This document shows positions 1-7,418 of a stretch of DNA of 43,409 bases, piece by piece. The position numbers and the translations under genes are program-made. Under the pieces are notes generated by a model, which saw only the letters and a program-made list of their open reading frames with translations, did not search any database and was not told where the DNA came from. Numbering within the stretch: the first letter of the stretch is position 1; each line of letters begins with the position of its first letter. This stretch comes from Actinacidiphila glaucinigra (GTDB taxonomy: Bacteria; Actinomycetota; Actinomycetes; Streptomycetales; Streptomycetaceae), in contig NZ_FZOF01000040.1 of assembly GCF_900188405.1 (NCBI RefSeq), forward strand, positions 1 through 43,409, in the 5' to 3' direction.

Positions 1-558
1 CTCCACCGGCCCGGCCGACGGCCACCTGCCCCACACCCGGCTGCGGTAGCTCGCGTACCCGCTGTCCCGGCCCTGCCAGAACGGCGAGTTCCCGCTGAGC
101 GCCAGCAGCACCGGCAGCCAGCCGCGGATCCGGTCCAGGACCGCCACGCCCTCCTCGTCGGACTCCACCGACACATGGATGTGGCAGCCGCACGTCAGCT
201 GCTCAGCCGCGGTCAGCCCGTAACGTTCACGCAGCCACCCGTACCGCTCCCCCGTGCTCAGCGACGGGCTCACCGGCAGCGGCGAGGTCGCCAGCGCCGC
301 GACCGCGCCACCGGACTGCTCCGCGTGGCGGGCCGCCTCCGCACGCCACCGCACGACCTCCGCCGCCAGATCCTCCATCCGCGCCTGCGGACGAGTCGCG
401 AACTCCAACTGCTGACGCTGCAGTTCCGCCTCAAACACCTCACCGGTCGCGTCGGGGTCACGGCGCGCCGACGCCAGCACCGCCGCCGACAGCGCCCGCG
501 GCTCCCCGGACTCCGCGTCCAGCAGCAGGAGCTCCTCCTCCACACCCACCGTCCGCAT
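1..558 (-). CDS. ybdK: Carboxylate-amine ligase YbdK family (glutamate-cysteine ligase-like), 5' part only
   Basis: This is the N-terminal 186 residues of a GCS2-family ATP-dependent carboxylate-amine ligase; the gene runs off the left edge of the window. The protein starts MRTVGVEEELLLLD, the conserved glutamate-rich opening of the family, and later shows GCHIHVSVES, the metal/ATP-site histidine motif. Family members are usually about 370 residues, so roughly half is present. The family joins glutamate to an amine (weak glutamate-cysteine ligase activity in the E. coli member); the real substrate in actinomycetes is uncertain. The start is ATG at 558; a GTG at 561 directly before it is an equal alternative. 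The frame is open through position 1 without a stop. Confidence 0.82.
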   Translation of the reverse strand, partial: MRTVGVEEELLLLDAESGEPRALSAAVLASARRDPDATGEVFEAELQRQQLEFATRPQARMEDLAAEVVRWRAEAARHAEQSGGAVAALATSPLPVSPSLSTGERYGWLRERYGLTAAEQLTCGCHIHVSVESDEEGVAVLDRIRGWLPVLLALSGNSPFWQGRDSGYASYRSRVWGRWPSAGPVE

Positions 559-620
559 CACGCCACTCCGTTTCCATGACTGCGACGTGACCTACGGCCT
601 GGACGCGCGTTGGACGCGAT

Positions 621-973
621 GTGCCAGAGCCCGCGATCATCCGTGACTCCACCAGTACGTCAAGCATCACATCGCCTTCCCCGCCTTCGCCCATCGATGC
701 CCCCACCGTGGCCTGCCTGACACCCTCGTCCGGGTCTACCTTCGGGGGCACCGTGGTCACCGTCATCGGAACAAACGGGAGCACAGCGCAGAACGTCACA
801 TTCGCGGCTGCTCAGACGCCCTTCGCAGTGATGGCCGACGATGAACTGTCGGTCATCGCTCCGGCCGGCGTTGCTGGCACGCTCGCCGTTGCCATCTCTG
901 TCGGGGCGGATCCCACGTCATCGCCAAGGCCTTCACCTACGTCCCGGGTCCGCTGGTTGAGCAAGGCATGTAG
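621..973 (+). pseudogene. Frameshifted IPT/TIG-domain protein relic
   Basis: From the GTG at 621 the frame encodes a single IPT/TIG (immunoglobulin-like) domain: PTVACLTPSSGSTFGGTVV, then NVTFAAAQTPF, then VIAPAGVAGTLAVAISVG. After about position 908 this frame loses similarity, but another frame resumes with GSHVIAKAFTYVPGPLVEQG and stops at TAG 971-973. FTYVP is the usual end of a TIG domain, so a one-base loss (or two-base gain) near 905-912 explains the break. TIG domains in small streptomycete proteins are usually secreted or surface adhesion-type modules; no signal peptide is visible here. A sequencing error cannot be excluded. Confidence 0.6.
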
Positions 974-1292
974 CAGCAATGCAGGAACACGTATGTGCAG
1001 TGCGTCCAAGCAGCATGAGAGTAGAAACGGGACTGGCTCACTGCACCGGGAAGTCAGCCCGTCCATCTGTTGCAACGTCGGCACGCGGCGCGCTCGACCA
1101 ACACGGACCAGCGCAAGGATGGTTGCCCCCCAATTAGCGCCCCGTGAGCAACCCGCCGGGCACTGGCCGCGTCACGGGGTTGGACACCCCGTGCGTGGAC
1201 CTCGACGTACCGGCGTAGCCAGCGCGCGGTGCGCTGCCGCCGAGCATGCTGGCACGACAGCGGGGCACACGCGGGGTCAGGAGGTAAAAGAC
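974..1292. other. Non-coding stretch with one hairpin
   Basis: No recognisable gene. A perfect 8-bp inverted repeat with a 5-base loop lies at 1173-1193 (CACGGGGT / ACCCCGTG). It could be a terminator for the degraded TIG gene. The end of the stretch carries the ribosome-binding site of the next small gene. Long frames crossing this area show no family similarity. Confidence 0.4.
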
Positions 1293-1460
1293 ATGGTTCC
1301 CTTGCTGCTTGTCCTGCTGCTGGCCCTGATCCTCTTCGGGGCGGGGTTCGCCCTCAAGGCCTTGTGGTGGATCGCGTTGGTCGTCCTGGTGGTGTGGCTG
1401 CTCGGCTTCGTGTTCCGGGCCGCCGAGGGAGGCGGGCGCCGCCGCTGGTACCGGTGGTGA
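1293..1460 (+). CDS. Small hydrophobic membrane protein (55 aa)
   Basis: A 55-residue protein with two closely spaced membrane segments: about residues 2-21 (VPLLLVLLLALILFG) and 25-41 (WWIALVVLVVWLLGFV), followed by a short basic tail ending GGGRRRWYRW. The start is ATG 1293, preceded by a clear Shine-Dalgarno (GGAGG at 1280-1284). Proteins like this are common in streptomycetes, annotated only as 'hydrophobic protein'; role unknown. A strong hairpin follows directly, so the gene is probably its own short transcript. A longer in-frame start at 621 is rejected because the upstream frame belongs to the TIG relic. Confidence 0.75.
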   Translation: MVPLLLVLLLALILFGAGFALKALWWIALVVLVVWLLGFVFRAAEGGGRRRWYRW

Positions 1461-1485
1461 CCTGACCCTCGCTCGCAGCAACGAC

Positions 1486-1518
1486 GGGGTGCCGGCCGCG
1501 ATTCGCGGCCGGCACCCC
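1486..1518 (+). terminator. Strong intrinsic terminator-like hairpin
   Basis: A 16-bp perfect inverted repeat with a 1-base centre: arm GGGGTGCCGGCCGCGA at 1486-1501 and its complement at 1503-1518. It lies 25 bases after the stop of the small hydrophobic gene. There is no T-run, which is common for actinomycete terminators. Confidence 0.75.
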
Positions 1519-1636
1519 GCGCGTCGTGGGCCTTATCAGGTCAATCCCCGTAAGGCACCGGTCTTTGCCGCTCCACGGGGTACACGCGGGCACAGACGGC
1601 CGGAGCAGCCCGGCCCATGCCTGCCAGGAGACGCCG

Positions 1637-1882
1637 ATGAGGGAGGACCGCCGGCTCACCGTCCGGGAACGAACGGCTCTCGAAGGGATCGAGCGACTGC
1701 TCCGCCATGAGGACCGAGCCCTTGACCGGCGACTGCGCCAGATGCGCATCCGCACCCCCTTGCGGGAGGCCGCGGCGCGTTTCGCCCGGTGGCCGCGCGC
1801 CCTGCTGGTGACCTTCCTTGCAGGTGCCACCCTGACCCTGCTGCTGTCGGCCACGCTGACCAAGGCCCCTCCGCTGGTCTGA
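1637..1882 (+). CDS. DUF3040 domain protein (81 aa)
   Basis: An 81-residue protein. The N-terminal half, RLTVRERTALEGIERLL through LDRRLRQMRIR, matches the DUF3040 pattern (a short charged helix beginning LS/T-x-x-E-R-x-A-L). It is followed by a single membrane segment around residues 54-73 (ALLVTFLAGATLTLLLSATL). DUF3040 proteins are small actinobacterial membrane proteins of unknown function. ATG 1637 is preceded by AGGAG at 1626-1630. A possible stress-type -10 box (GGGTAC, 1578-1583) lies about 55 bases upstream, but its -35 partner has non-standard spacing. Confidence 0.75.
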   Translation: MREDRRLTVRERTALEGIERLLRHEDRALDRRLRQMRIRTPLREAAARFARWPRALLVTFLAGATLTLLLSATLTKAPPLV

Positions 1883-2193
1883 GTGGGTGCGGCCTCATGG
1901 GTCGTCACCCTTCGCGCCGCCACGTGCTCGATGGCGGGTGGGAAGCGCATCCGACGGCGGAACCAGGTGGCGTGACGCGCTGTCGGCGGACAAAAGAGTG
2001 GCCGGGGTTCGAGGGCTGCGAGAGCCGCGACGGCGGTGCGGTCACTCCGGCCCAGTCAACGAAGCCAACCCGGGTGCAGCCGAAGACCTAGCGCCGCGCC
2101 CGCGGGGTTCGGCATGTCGGCCGCGGCCCCCGTACGCGCGTCGCATGTCGCCAGGACGCGGAAGCCCAGCCGCGCCGCCGCTGACGCGTTGCG
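1883..2193. other. Stretch between small genes; only a gene relic seen
   Basis: Apart from the ATPase C-terminal relic at 2037-2087, nothing recognisable was seen on either strand. Open frames are present but carry no motif, as expected for G+C-rich non-coding DNA. Confidence 0.4.
2037..2087 (-). pseudogene. Relic of a P-type ATPase C terminus
   Basis: The minus-strand frame 2087-2037 reads VFGCTRVGFVDWAGVTA. The last membrane segment of the intact ATPase in this window (around 8380-8430) reads FFGCTPLGPVAWAGVTAA. The two match over about 17 residues and also align clearly at DNA level. In this copy a TAG stop lies immediately upstream of the V, and no other part of the ATPase was found nearby, so this is a short fragment of a second copy or a related gene. 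Confidence 0.5.
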
Positions 2194-2415
2194 TCAGGCC
2201 GGGACGGCGGAGTCGTCGTGGGGGCGGGCGCCAGGCAGGTGGAGGCGGGCCGCGAGCAGGGCTGCGTCGATGTCGCTGGTGCCGGTGGCCAGGCACAGCG
2301 TGTACGAGACGTCGTCGAGCCGTCGGCGGACCTCGGGGGCCTTCGGGTTCAGCAGGCGAAGCGTCTGGTAGCGGTCGATCAGGTCGTTCAGGACGGCGGG
2401 GTGGGCCATCAACAC
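2194..2415 (-). CDS. DUF5133 domain protein (73 aa)
   Basis: A 73-residue soluble protein starting MLMAHPAVLNDLIDRYQTLR and containing RRRLDDVSYTLCLATGTSD, the signature of the streptomycete DUF5133 family. Function unknown; members are small cytosolic proteins. The GTG start at 2415 is preceded by a good ribosome-binding site (GAGGAG, with TACACC before GTG, read on the minus strand). It lies downstream of the SDR gene on the same strand, 77 bases away; an imperfect hairpin around the SDR stop (2481-2510) may separate them. Confidence 0.75.
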   Translation of the reverse strand: MLMAHPAVLNDLIDRYQTLRLLNPKAPEVRRRLDDVSYTLCLATGTSDIDAALLAARLHLPGARPHDDSAVPA

Positions 2416-2492
2416 GGTGTACTCCTCAGTCGAAGCTGGCGTTCGGCCGTTGATTTACCGACTTCCCGGCCGTCTGAGACGCATGCCGCTCC

Positions 2493-3374
2493 TCAGGGCA
2501 GCGGCGTGCCGCCCGTGGCGTTGACGACCTCCGCGGTGATGTAACTGGCGCGCTGGGAGGCGAGGAAGACGTAGGCCGGGGCCATCTCGGCCGGCTGGGC
2601 GGGTCGGCCGAGCGGGGACTGCTTGCCGAACTCGGTGGTGTCGGGGAGGGTCGCCGGGATGAGCGGGGTCCACACCGGTCCCGGGGCCACCGCGTTGACG
2701 CGGATCCCCTTGGAGGCGACCATCTGTGCCAGTCCCTGCGTGAAGTTGACGATCGCCGCCTTCGTCATCGCGTAGTCCAGCAGATGGGGGCTGGGCTTGT
2801 AGGCCTGCACGGAGCTGGTGTTGATGATCGAACCGCCGGCCGGGAGGTACTCCAGGGCCATCCTCGACAACCAGAACATCGCGTACAGGTTGGTCTTGAG
2901 CACCCGGTCGAACTGCTCCGTGTCGATCGCGCCGATCCCGTCCGGCTGTGACATCTGGTACGCGGCGTTGTTGACCAGGATGTCGAGCCGCCCGAACTGC
3001 GTGAGCGCCAGGTCGACCACCTCGCGGCACTGCTCCTCCTCGCGGAGGTCACAGGACAGGGCGACGCCCTTGCGTCCGGCGTCCACGATGAGTCCGACGG
3101 TGGTGTCCGCGTCGGCCCTCTCCTCGGGCAGGTGCGTGATGAGCACGTCCGCGCCCTCGCGGGCGAAAGCGAGCGCGACGGCCCGGCCGATCCCGGAGTC
3201 GCCGCCGGTGATCACCGCGGCCTTGCCCTCCAGCAGGCCAATGCCTTCGTAGGAGGTCTCGCCGTGGTCGGGGGGCGGGTCCATCGGCCCCGTCCAGCCC
3301 GGATGCGGTTGGTCCTGGGCGGGGAAGTCCGGCTGAGGGTGGCGGCTGACCGGGTCCTCGTTGCGGGAGGTCAT
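2493..3374 (-). CDS. SDR family oxidoreductase, stress-type (YghA/YhdF-like)
   Basis: A 293-residue classical short-chain dehydrogenase with the longer N terminus (about 45 residues, MTSRNEDPVS..., HPGWTGPMDPPPDHGETSY) seen in the YghA/YhdF stress subgroup. The NAD(P) motif TGGDSGIG is at residues 56-63, NNAA at 135-138, and the catalytic set is Ser188, Tyr201 and Lys205 (LLDYAMTK). It should reduce or oxidise small carbonyl/alcohol substrates in the cytosol; the substrate is not predictable. The start is ATG 3374 with GGAGGA upstream. Only 13 bases separate it from the decarboxylase stop, so the two are very likely co-transcribed. Confidence 0.88.
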   Translation of the reverse strand: MTSRNEDPVSRHPQPDFPAQDQPHPGWTGPMDPPPDHGETSYEGIGLLEGKAAVITGGDSGIGRAVALAFAREGADVLITHLPEERADADTTVGLIVDAGRKGVALSCDLREEEQCREVVDLALTQFGRLDILVNNAAYQMSQPDGIGAIDTEQFDRVLKTNLYAMFWLSRMALEYLPAGGSIINTSSVQAYKPSPHLLDYAMTKAAIVNFTQGLAQMVASKGIRVNAVAPGPVWTPLIPATLPDTTEFGKQSPLGRPAQPAEMAPAYVFLASQRASYITAEVVNATGGTPLP

Positions 3375-3387
3375 GCGGGTTCCTCCG

Positions 3388-4854
3388 TCACTTCTCGATC
3401 GCGACTCGGATGGAGCGCACCTTCTGGTCGGCGGCGTCCGGGACGACCATCCCGGCCTCGACCCCCGAGCGCAGGTAGTCCAGCACTTGCCGGTTGAGAC
3501 GTTCGCCGGGCAGGGCGGCAGGGATGCCGGGCGGGTAGGGCGTGAGCATTTCGGCGGTGATCCTGCCCTCGGCCTTCGCGATCGGGATCTGCTCGGTCTC
3601 GCCGAAGAAGGCGTCGCGGGGCAGGACGACCTGTTCCAGGGTGAGTTCCTCTGGGCTCGGAATGTGCACGGGAGCCGCGGGGCGCAGATCGCCCAGGTGG
3701 TCGACGAGGTCTGCCAGGGCGGTGACCAGGACCTTCGTGGTGTCCTCGTTGTCGGCGTGGGTGAGCTGGGCGCTGATCCTGCGGTGGTCGCTGACGTGGA
3801 GGTTCACCCCGTGGTGGGCGCGCAGCCAGTCGGCGGCCCGGTATCCCGTGGTGCCCAGCGCGGAGATGTCGACGATCACCTGCAGGGGGTCCAGATCGGC
3901 GGCCCGGCCCGGAGCGCAGAAGTCCGCGCGGCCGTGCACGTGGAAGCCGTCGAGGGTTTCCATCTGGCCGCGCAGGGCCTCGGCCACGGCGAGGGCCCGG
4001 TCGTAGAGGGCGTGGCCGTGCTCCACCATCTGCCGGCGCCAGCCGTCCAGCGCCGCGTAGAGCAGCACCGAGGGGCTGGTGGTGCCCAGCAGGTCCTCGC
4101 GGGCCTTGAGTACGGCGGGGTCGATCAGGTCCCCTTGGAGGTGGAAGACCGAGGTCTGCTCCAGGGCCGACCCCATCTTGTGCACGGAGGTGACGCACAC
4201 GTCCGCTCCGGCGTCCATCGCCCAGGTCGGCAACGAGGGGTGGAAGGGCAGGTGCGCTCCCCACGCCTCGTCGACGATCAGGGGCTTGCCCTGCCGGTGG
4301 CACTCATCGGCGATCGCGCACAGATCCGCGCAGGTCCCGTACGGGGTGGGGCTGGTGACCAGGGCGCCCTTGGCGTCCGGGTGGTCGCGCAGGGCCGCGG
4401 CGAACGCCTGCGGGGACGGCGGATGGGCCAGGTGCAGGTCGGGGTCCCACTGGGGGCGCACCCAGATCGGCTCCTGGCCCGAGAGGATCAGCCCCGAGAT
4501 GACGGACTTGTGGGCGTCCCGTCCGACCACGAGCCTTTCGTGGGGTCCGGCGACCGAGAGCATCGCCGACTTGACCGACAGCGAGCTACCGCAGGTGGAG
4601 AAGAACGTGTGATCCGCTCCCACGGCGTCCGCCATGAGCGCCTGCGCCCGCTCCAGGACACCGCCGGAGGAGGTGCGGTCGTCCAGGCCGCTGGTGGCCA
4701 GGATGTCGGAGCGGAAGACCGCGTCTCCCAGCGCCTCCAGGACACGGGGATCGGCGCCCCGGCCCTGTTTGTGACCGGGTGGGGTGAACGGTGTCTGACC
4801 GGTCGCATGGTAGGCGGCCAGCGCCTCCAGGACCGGCGCGTGCGAATGGTCCAT
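3388..4854 (-). CDS. Orn/Lys/Arg decarboxylase family protein
   Basis: A 488-residue PLP-dependent fold-type I enzyme. The PLP lysine is Lys226 in SVHKMGSALEQ. DEAWGAH (195-201) holds the pyridine-nitrogen aspartate, and STCGSS (86-91) forms the phosphate-binding loop. The C-terminal domain has the expected HVSDHR and the PPGIPAALPGE region. The order and length match the short (actinobacterial/Bacillus SpeA-like) members of the Orn/Lys/Arg decarboxylase group I family. It would make a polyamine or its precursor, or consume protons in acid stress; which amino acid is used cannot be told. It is followed by the SDR gene after 13 bases and preceded by the hydrophilic-protein gene after 57 bases. 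No strong ribosome-binding site precedes ATG 4854. Confidence 0.88.
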   Translation of the reverse strand: MDHSHAPVLEALAAYHATGQTPFTPPGHKQGRGADPRVLEALGDAVFRSDILATSGLDDRTSSGGVLERAQALMADAVGADHTFFSTCGSSLSVKSAMLSVAGPHERLVVGRDAHKSVISGLILSGQEPIWVRPQWDPDLHLAHPPSPQAFAAALRDHPDAKGALVTSPTPYGTCADLCAIADECHRQGKPLIVDEAWGAHLPFHPSLPTWAMDAGADVCVTSVHKMGSALEQTSVFHLQGDLIDPAVLKAREDLLGTTSPSVLLYAALDGWRRQMVEHGHALYDRALAVAEALRGQMETLDGFHVHGRADFCAPGRAADLDPLQVIVDISALGTTGYRAADWLRAHHGVNLHVSDHRRISAQLTHADNEDTTKVLVTALADLVDHLGDLRPAAPVHIPSPEELTLEQVVLPRDAFFGETEQIPIAKAEGRITAEMLTPYPPGIPAALPGERLNRQVLDYLRSGVEAGMVVPDAADQKVRSIRVAIEK

Positions 4855-4911
4855 GAACAGCGGCTGCCCCCGCCCGGATGGCGGAAACGCCCCGTGGGAG
4901 GACGGCGGTGG

Positions 4912-5292
4912 TCAGCGACCGCGGTGCTTGGTCTGCGGCTCCTGAGGGTCGACCCCGCTGAACTGCGAGGTGTCCTTGGCACCGCTAGGGCGGCCAGAGG
5001 GGCCGCGCGGCCCGGTGTCCTGGATCTGGCGCTTGCCGGACTTACCGGCCCGCTCCTCACCACTGCGGGACACGTCGTGGGCCGGCGTGCCCTCCTTCGA
5101 CGCCTCGATGTCCTCGGGGGACGGCTGGCGGTTCCTGCCGCCGGGTGCGTAGGTGTCCGGGTGGAAGGAGCGGTGCCCGCTGGGGTTGTCCTGCTGCTCC
5201 GTGGCGTCCACGTCCGTGGCCCATCCGTGCTGGTCGTCGCCCTTGTGCCGGCTGGGGCCCTGGCCGTGCGAGGGGTTCTGCTTCTTCGTCAT
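4912..5292 (-). CDS. Very hydrophilic, probably disordered protein (126 aa)
   Basis: A 126-residue protein made almost entirely of G, S, P, Q, D, E, K and R, with hardly any hydrophobic residues. It starts MTKKQNPSHGQGPSRHKGDD and ends TKHRGR. The middle, PSPEDIEASKEGTPAHDVSR, contains the only likely helix. No family function is recognised; the composition is that of hydrophilin/LEA-like desiccation or osmotic stress proteins (inference). ATG 5292 is preceded by GGAAGGA. An unusually A+T-rich block (5303-5340) just upstream is the likely promoter region. It may head an operon with the decarboxylase and SDR. Confidence 0.7.
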   Translation of the reverse strand: MTKKQNPSHGQGPSRHKGDDQHGWATDVDATEQQDNPSGHRSFHPDTYAPGGRNRQPSPEDIEASKEGTPAHDVSRSGEERAGKSGKRQIQDTGPRGPSGRPSGAKDTSQFSGVDPQEPQTKHRGR

Positions 5293-5467
5293 CGCGCTTT
5301 CCTTCCAAATAAGAAATACCTGTATATGTCCCTCCTTTATGGGCGCGTGCCCCGGCACCACCGGCTCATGCGGGCGCACAGCGACGAACGGTGGGGCCCG
5401 CCGAGTCCGTACGGTCGTCCGCCGCGGCGGCGGGTAGGCGAACCGGAGACAGCCGGGGAGGCCACCG

Positions 5468-6652
5468 ATGCCCGAGGAACTCGACGAGCTGTACGCACGT
5501 GTCGCGGAGGAGCTGACCGCACGGGCGGCCCCAATGTGGGGCGTCGCGCTCGCGCTGCACCGCGATCCTGAGCCGTCTTTCGAGGAGGTACGGGCGGCCC
5601 GCATGCTGACTGGTCAGCTGGAGCGGGAGGGCTTCTCCGTGGAGCGCGGGGTGGCCGGGCTGCCCACGTCCTTCGTCGCACGCACCGGCGACGGCGACGG
5701 CCCGCGGGTGGCGCTGCTGCTGGAGTACGACGCCCTGCCTGGGCTCGGTCACGCCTGTGGCCACCATCTGATCGCCGCGGCCGGGCTGGGGGCGGGGCTG
5801 GCCCTGCGGGAGGCGCTTGCGGCCGTTTCCGGGTCGTTGCTGGTGGTGGGGACCCCGGCGGAGGAACGGGGCGGGGGCAAGGTCGCCATGACGCGGGCGG
5901 GGGTCTTCGAGGGGGCGGACGCGGCCTTGATGTTCCACCCCGGCGTGTACAGCTGGTCGTGGGCACCTCTGACGGCCTCGTCCCAGGTGCGGGTCGCCTT
6001 CCACGGCCGGGCCGCCCACCCCACCGGGAATCCGACCGAGGGCGTCGACGCGCTCGCCGCGCTGATCCAGTTGTTCAACACCCTGGCGGTGCTCGGCCGG
6101 CGGCTTCCTTCCGGGTCCCACGTGCAGGGCATCGTCACCGAAGGCGGCAAGGCCACCAACATCGTCCCGGACTACGCGGAGGGCCTGTTCGGCCTGCGGG
6201 GGGCGACCACGGCCGCCCGCGACGAGCTGGCGGACACCCTTACCGAGTGCGCGCAGGGGGTGGCGCGGGCCACCGGCACCCGGGCGGAGAGCACCACCGT
6301 CGACGCCGGCTACGACCACTTCCGCAACAGCGCCGTCCTGTCCTCGCGCTTCACCGCCCACCTGGCCCGGGCGGGCCTCCAGGCGGGCGAGCCCACGCCG
6401 GGCGTCTACCTGGGCTCCTCGGACGTCGGCACGGTGAGCACCAGCCTGCCCACCATCCATCCGTTCCTGGCGATCACCGGGGCGGACGGTTCCGACCACA
6501 CCCCGAAGTTCGCCGCCGCCGGGGTTACCTCCCGGGCCCGGGAGGTGATGCTGGCCGCCGCCCAGGCGCTGGCCTGCACCGCAGCCGACGTCCTGGTCGA
6601 TCCCGACGTCACCGCCGCGGCCTGGGCGGAACACCGCCATCCGGATGGCTGA
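5468..6652 (+). CDS. M20 family amidohydrolase
   Basis: A 394-residue zinc-dependent M20 peptidase/amidohydrolase, cytosolic. HACGHH at residues 95-100 and GTPAEE at 128-133 hold metal ligands and the catalytic acid; the dimerisation-domain motif AFHGRAAHPTGNP (about 180-192) and late EGGKATNIVPDYAE follow the p-aminobenzoyl-glutamate hydrolase (AbgB)/IAA-amino-acid hydrolase subgroup. It should cleave an acyl-amino acid amide; the substrate is not known. ATG 5468 has GGGGAGG upstream. It reads away from the hydrophilic-protein gene and shares a 175-base promoter region with it. The next gene starts 85 bases downstream. Confidence 0.87.
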   Translation: MPEELDELYARVAEELTARAAPMWGVALALHRDPEPSFEEVRAARMLTGQLEREGFSVERGVAGLPTSFVARTGDGDGPRVALLLEYDALPGLGHACGHHLIAAAGLGAGLALREALAAVSGSLLVVGTPAEERGGGKVAMTRAGVFEGADAALMFHPGVYSWSWAPLTASSQVRVAFHGRAAHPTGNPTEGVDALAALIQLFNTLAVLGRRLPSGSHVQGIVTEGGKATNIVPDYAEGLFGLRGATTAARDELADTLTECAQGVARATGTRAESTTVDAGYDHFRNSAVLSSRFTAHLARAGLQAGEPTPGVYLGSSDVGTVSTSLPTIHPFLAITGADGSDHTPKFAAAGVTSRAREVMLAAAQALACTAADVLVDPDVTAAAWAEHRHPDG

Positions 6653-6737
6653 CAAAGGGGGGCGTGCCCGCCCTTGGATCGGGAAGCCGCTCCGGAGAAG
6701 ACCGTAGACCGCACACCGACCCGGAAGGAGTCACGTG

Positions 6738-7298
6738 ATGGGACACGGCGGAAACGTCATCGCAGAACTCACGGCCGACCACCGCGAGGTGGAGGAGTAC
6801 TTCGCCCGTCTGCGGGCGCTGCCCCCGGGCGACAAGGAACGCAGGAACGTGCTGGACGAGGTCACCATCGAGCTGGTGCGGCACTCGGTGGCCGAGGAGA
6901 TGTACCTCTACCCGGCCGTCCGGGAGCACCTGCCCGGAGGCGACGCCCTCGCCGACAAGGAGATCGAGGAGCACGCCGAGGTGGAGCAGGTCCTGAAGGA
7001 CCTGGAGGACGTCGACATCGACGACGCCCGCTTCGACCAGCTGGTGGGCAAGCTGATCACCGACGTGACCGAGCACGTCCAGGAGGAGGAACGGCAGCTC
7101 TTCCCGAGCCTGGCGCAGGCCTGCACGCCCGAGCAGCTCAATGACCTCGGGGACAAGGTGCGCAGGGCCAAAAAGGTAGCCCCCACCCGGCCGCACCCCA
7201 GCGCGCCGGACACCCCGCCCGGCAACAAGCTCCTGGCCCCGGGAGCCGGGCTGGTGGACCGGGCCCGCGACTTCGTCACCGGCCGCGGCCGCTCCTGA
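6738..7298 (+). CDS. Hemerythrin HHE domain protein
   Basis: A 187-residue four-helix hemerythrin-like protein. Metal ligands visible are His15 (DHREVE), His49 and Glu53 (VRHSVAEEMYLYP), His79 (EEHAEVEQ), His113 and Glu117 (EHVQEEERQLFP). The last 50 residues are a flexible Pro/Gly-rich tail ending ARDFVTGRGRS. Such proteins bind a di-iron centre and sense or scavenge oxygen, NO or peroxide. ATG 6738 is chosen because GGAAGGAG (6723-6730) lies 7 bases before it; a GTG three bases upstream would be too close. A hairpin follows at 7312-7350. Confidence 0.88.
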   Translation: MGHGGNVIAELTADHREVEEYFARLRALPPGDKERRNVLDEVTIELVRHSVAEEMYLYPAVREHLPGGDALADKEIEEHAEVEQVLKDLEDVDIDDARFDQLVGKLITDVTEHVQEEERQLFPSLAQACTPEQLNDLGDKVRRAKKVAPTRPHPSAPDTPPGNKLLAPGAGLVDRARDFVTGRGRS

Positions 7299-7311
7299 CG
7301 ATCGGGCCCTT

Positions 7312-7350
7312 TTGGGGCGCTCAGGCGGGATGCGCGCCGGAGCGCCCCAA
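7312..7350 (+). terminator. Terminator-like hairpin after hemerythrin gene
   Basis: A perfect 11-bp stem, TTGGGGCGCTC (7312-7322) with GAGCGCCCCAA (7340-7350), and a 17-base loop, 13 bases after the hemerythrin stop. It may also serve the opposite strand, where the decayed oxidase gene ends near 7419. Confidence 0.6.
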
Positions 7351-7418
7351 TGCTCTGTGTGGCCTGCTCCAGCACCGAGCGACGGTCCTCGCGAGGTCGT
7401 CGCTAGCCGCTCAGCGGA

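Noticed and set aside
1561..1583. Sigma-B promoter before the DUF3040 gene (GTCT, GGGTAC)
   Set aside because: The spacing is 13 bases, outside the accepted 14-16, so it is not listed as a promoter.
3361..5571. 736-codon open frame on the plus strand
   Set aside because: Antisense to the decarboxylase and hydrophilic-protein genes, which have clear motifs; no domain in the long frame.
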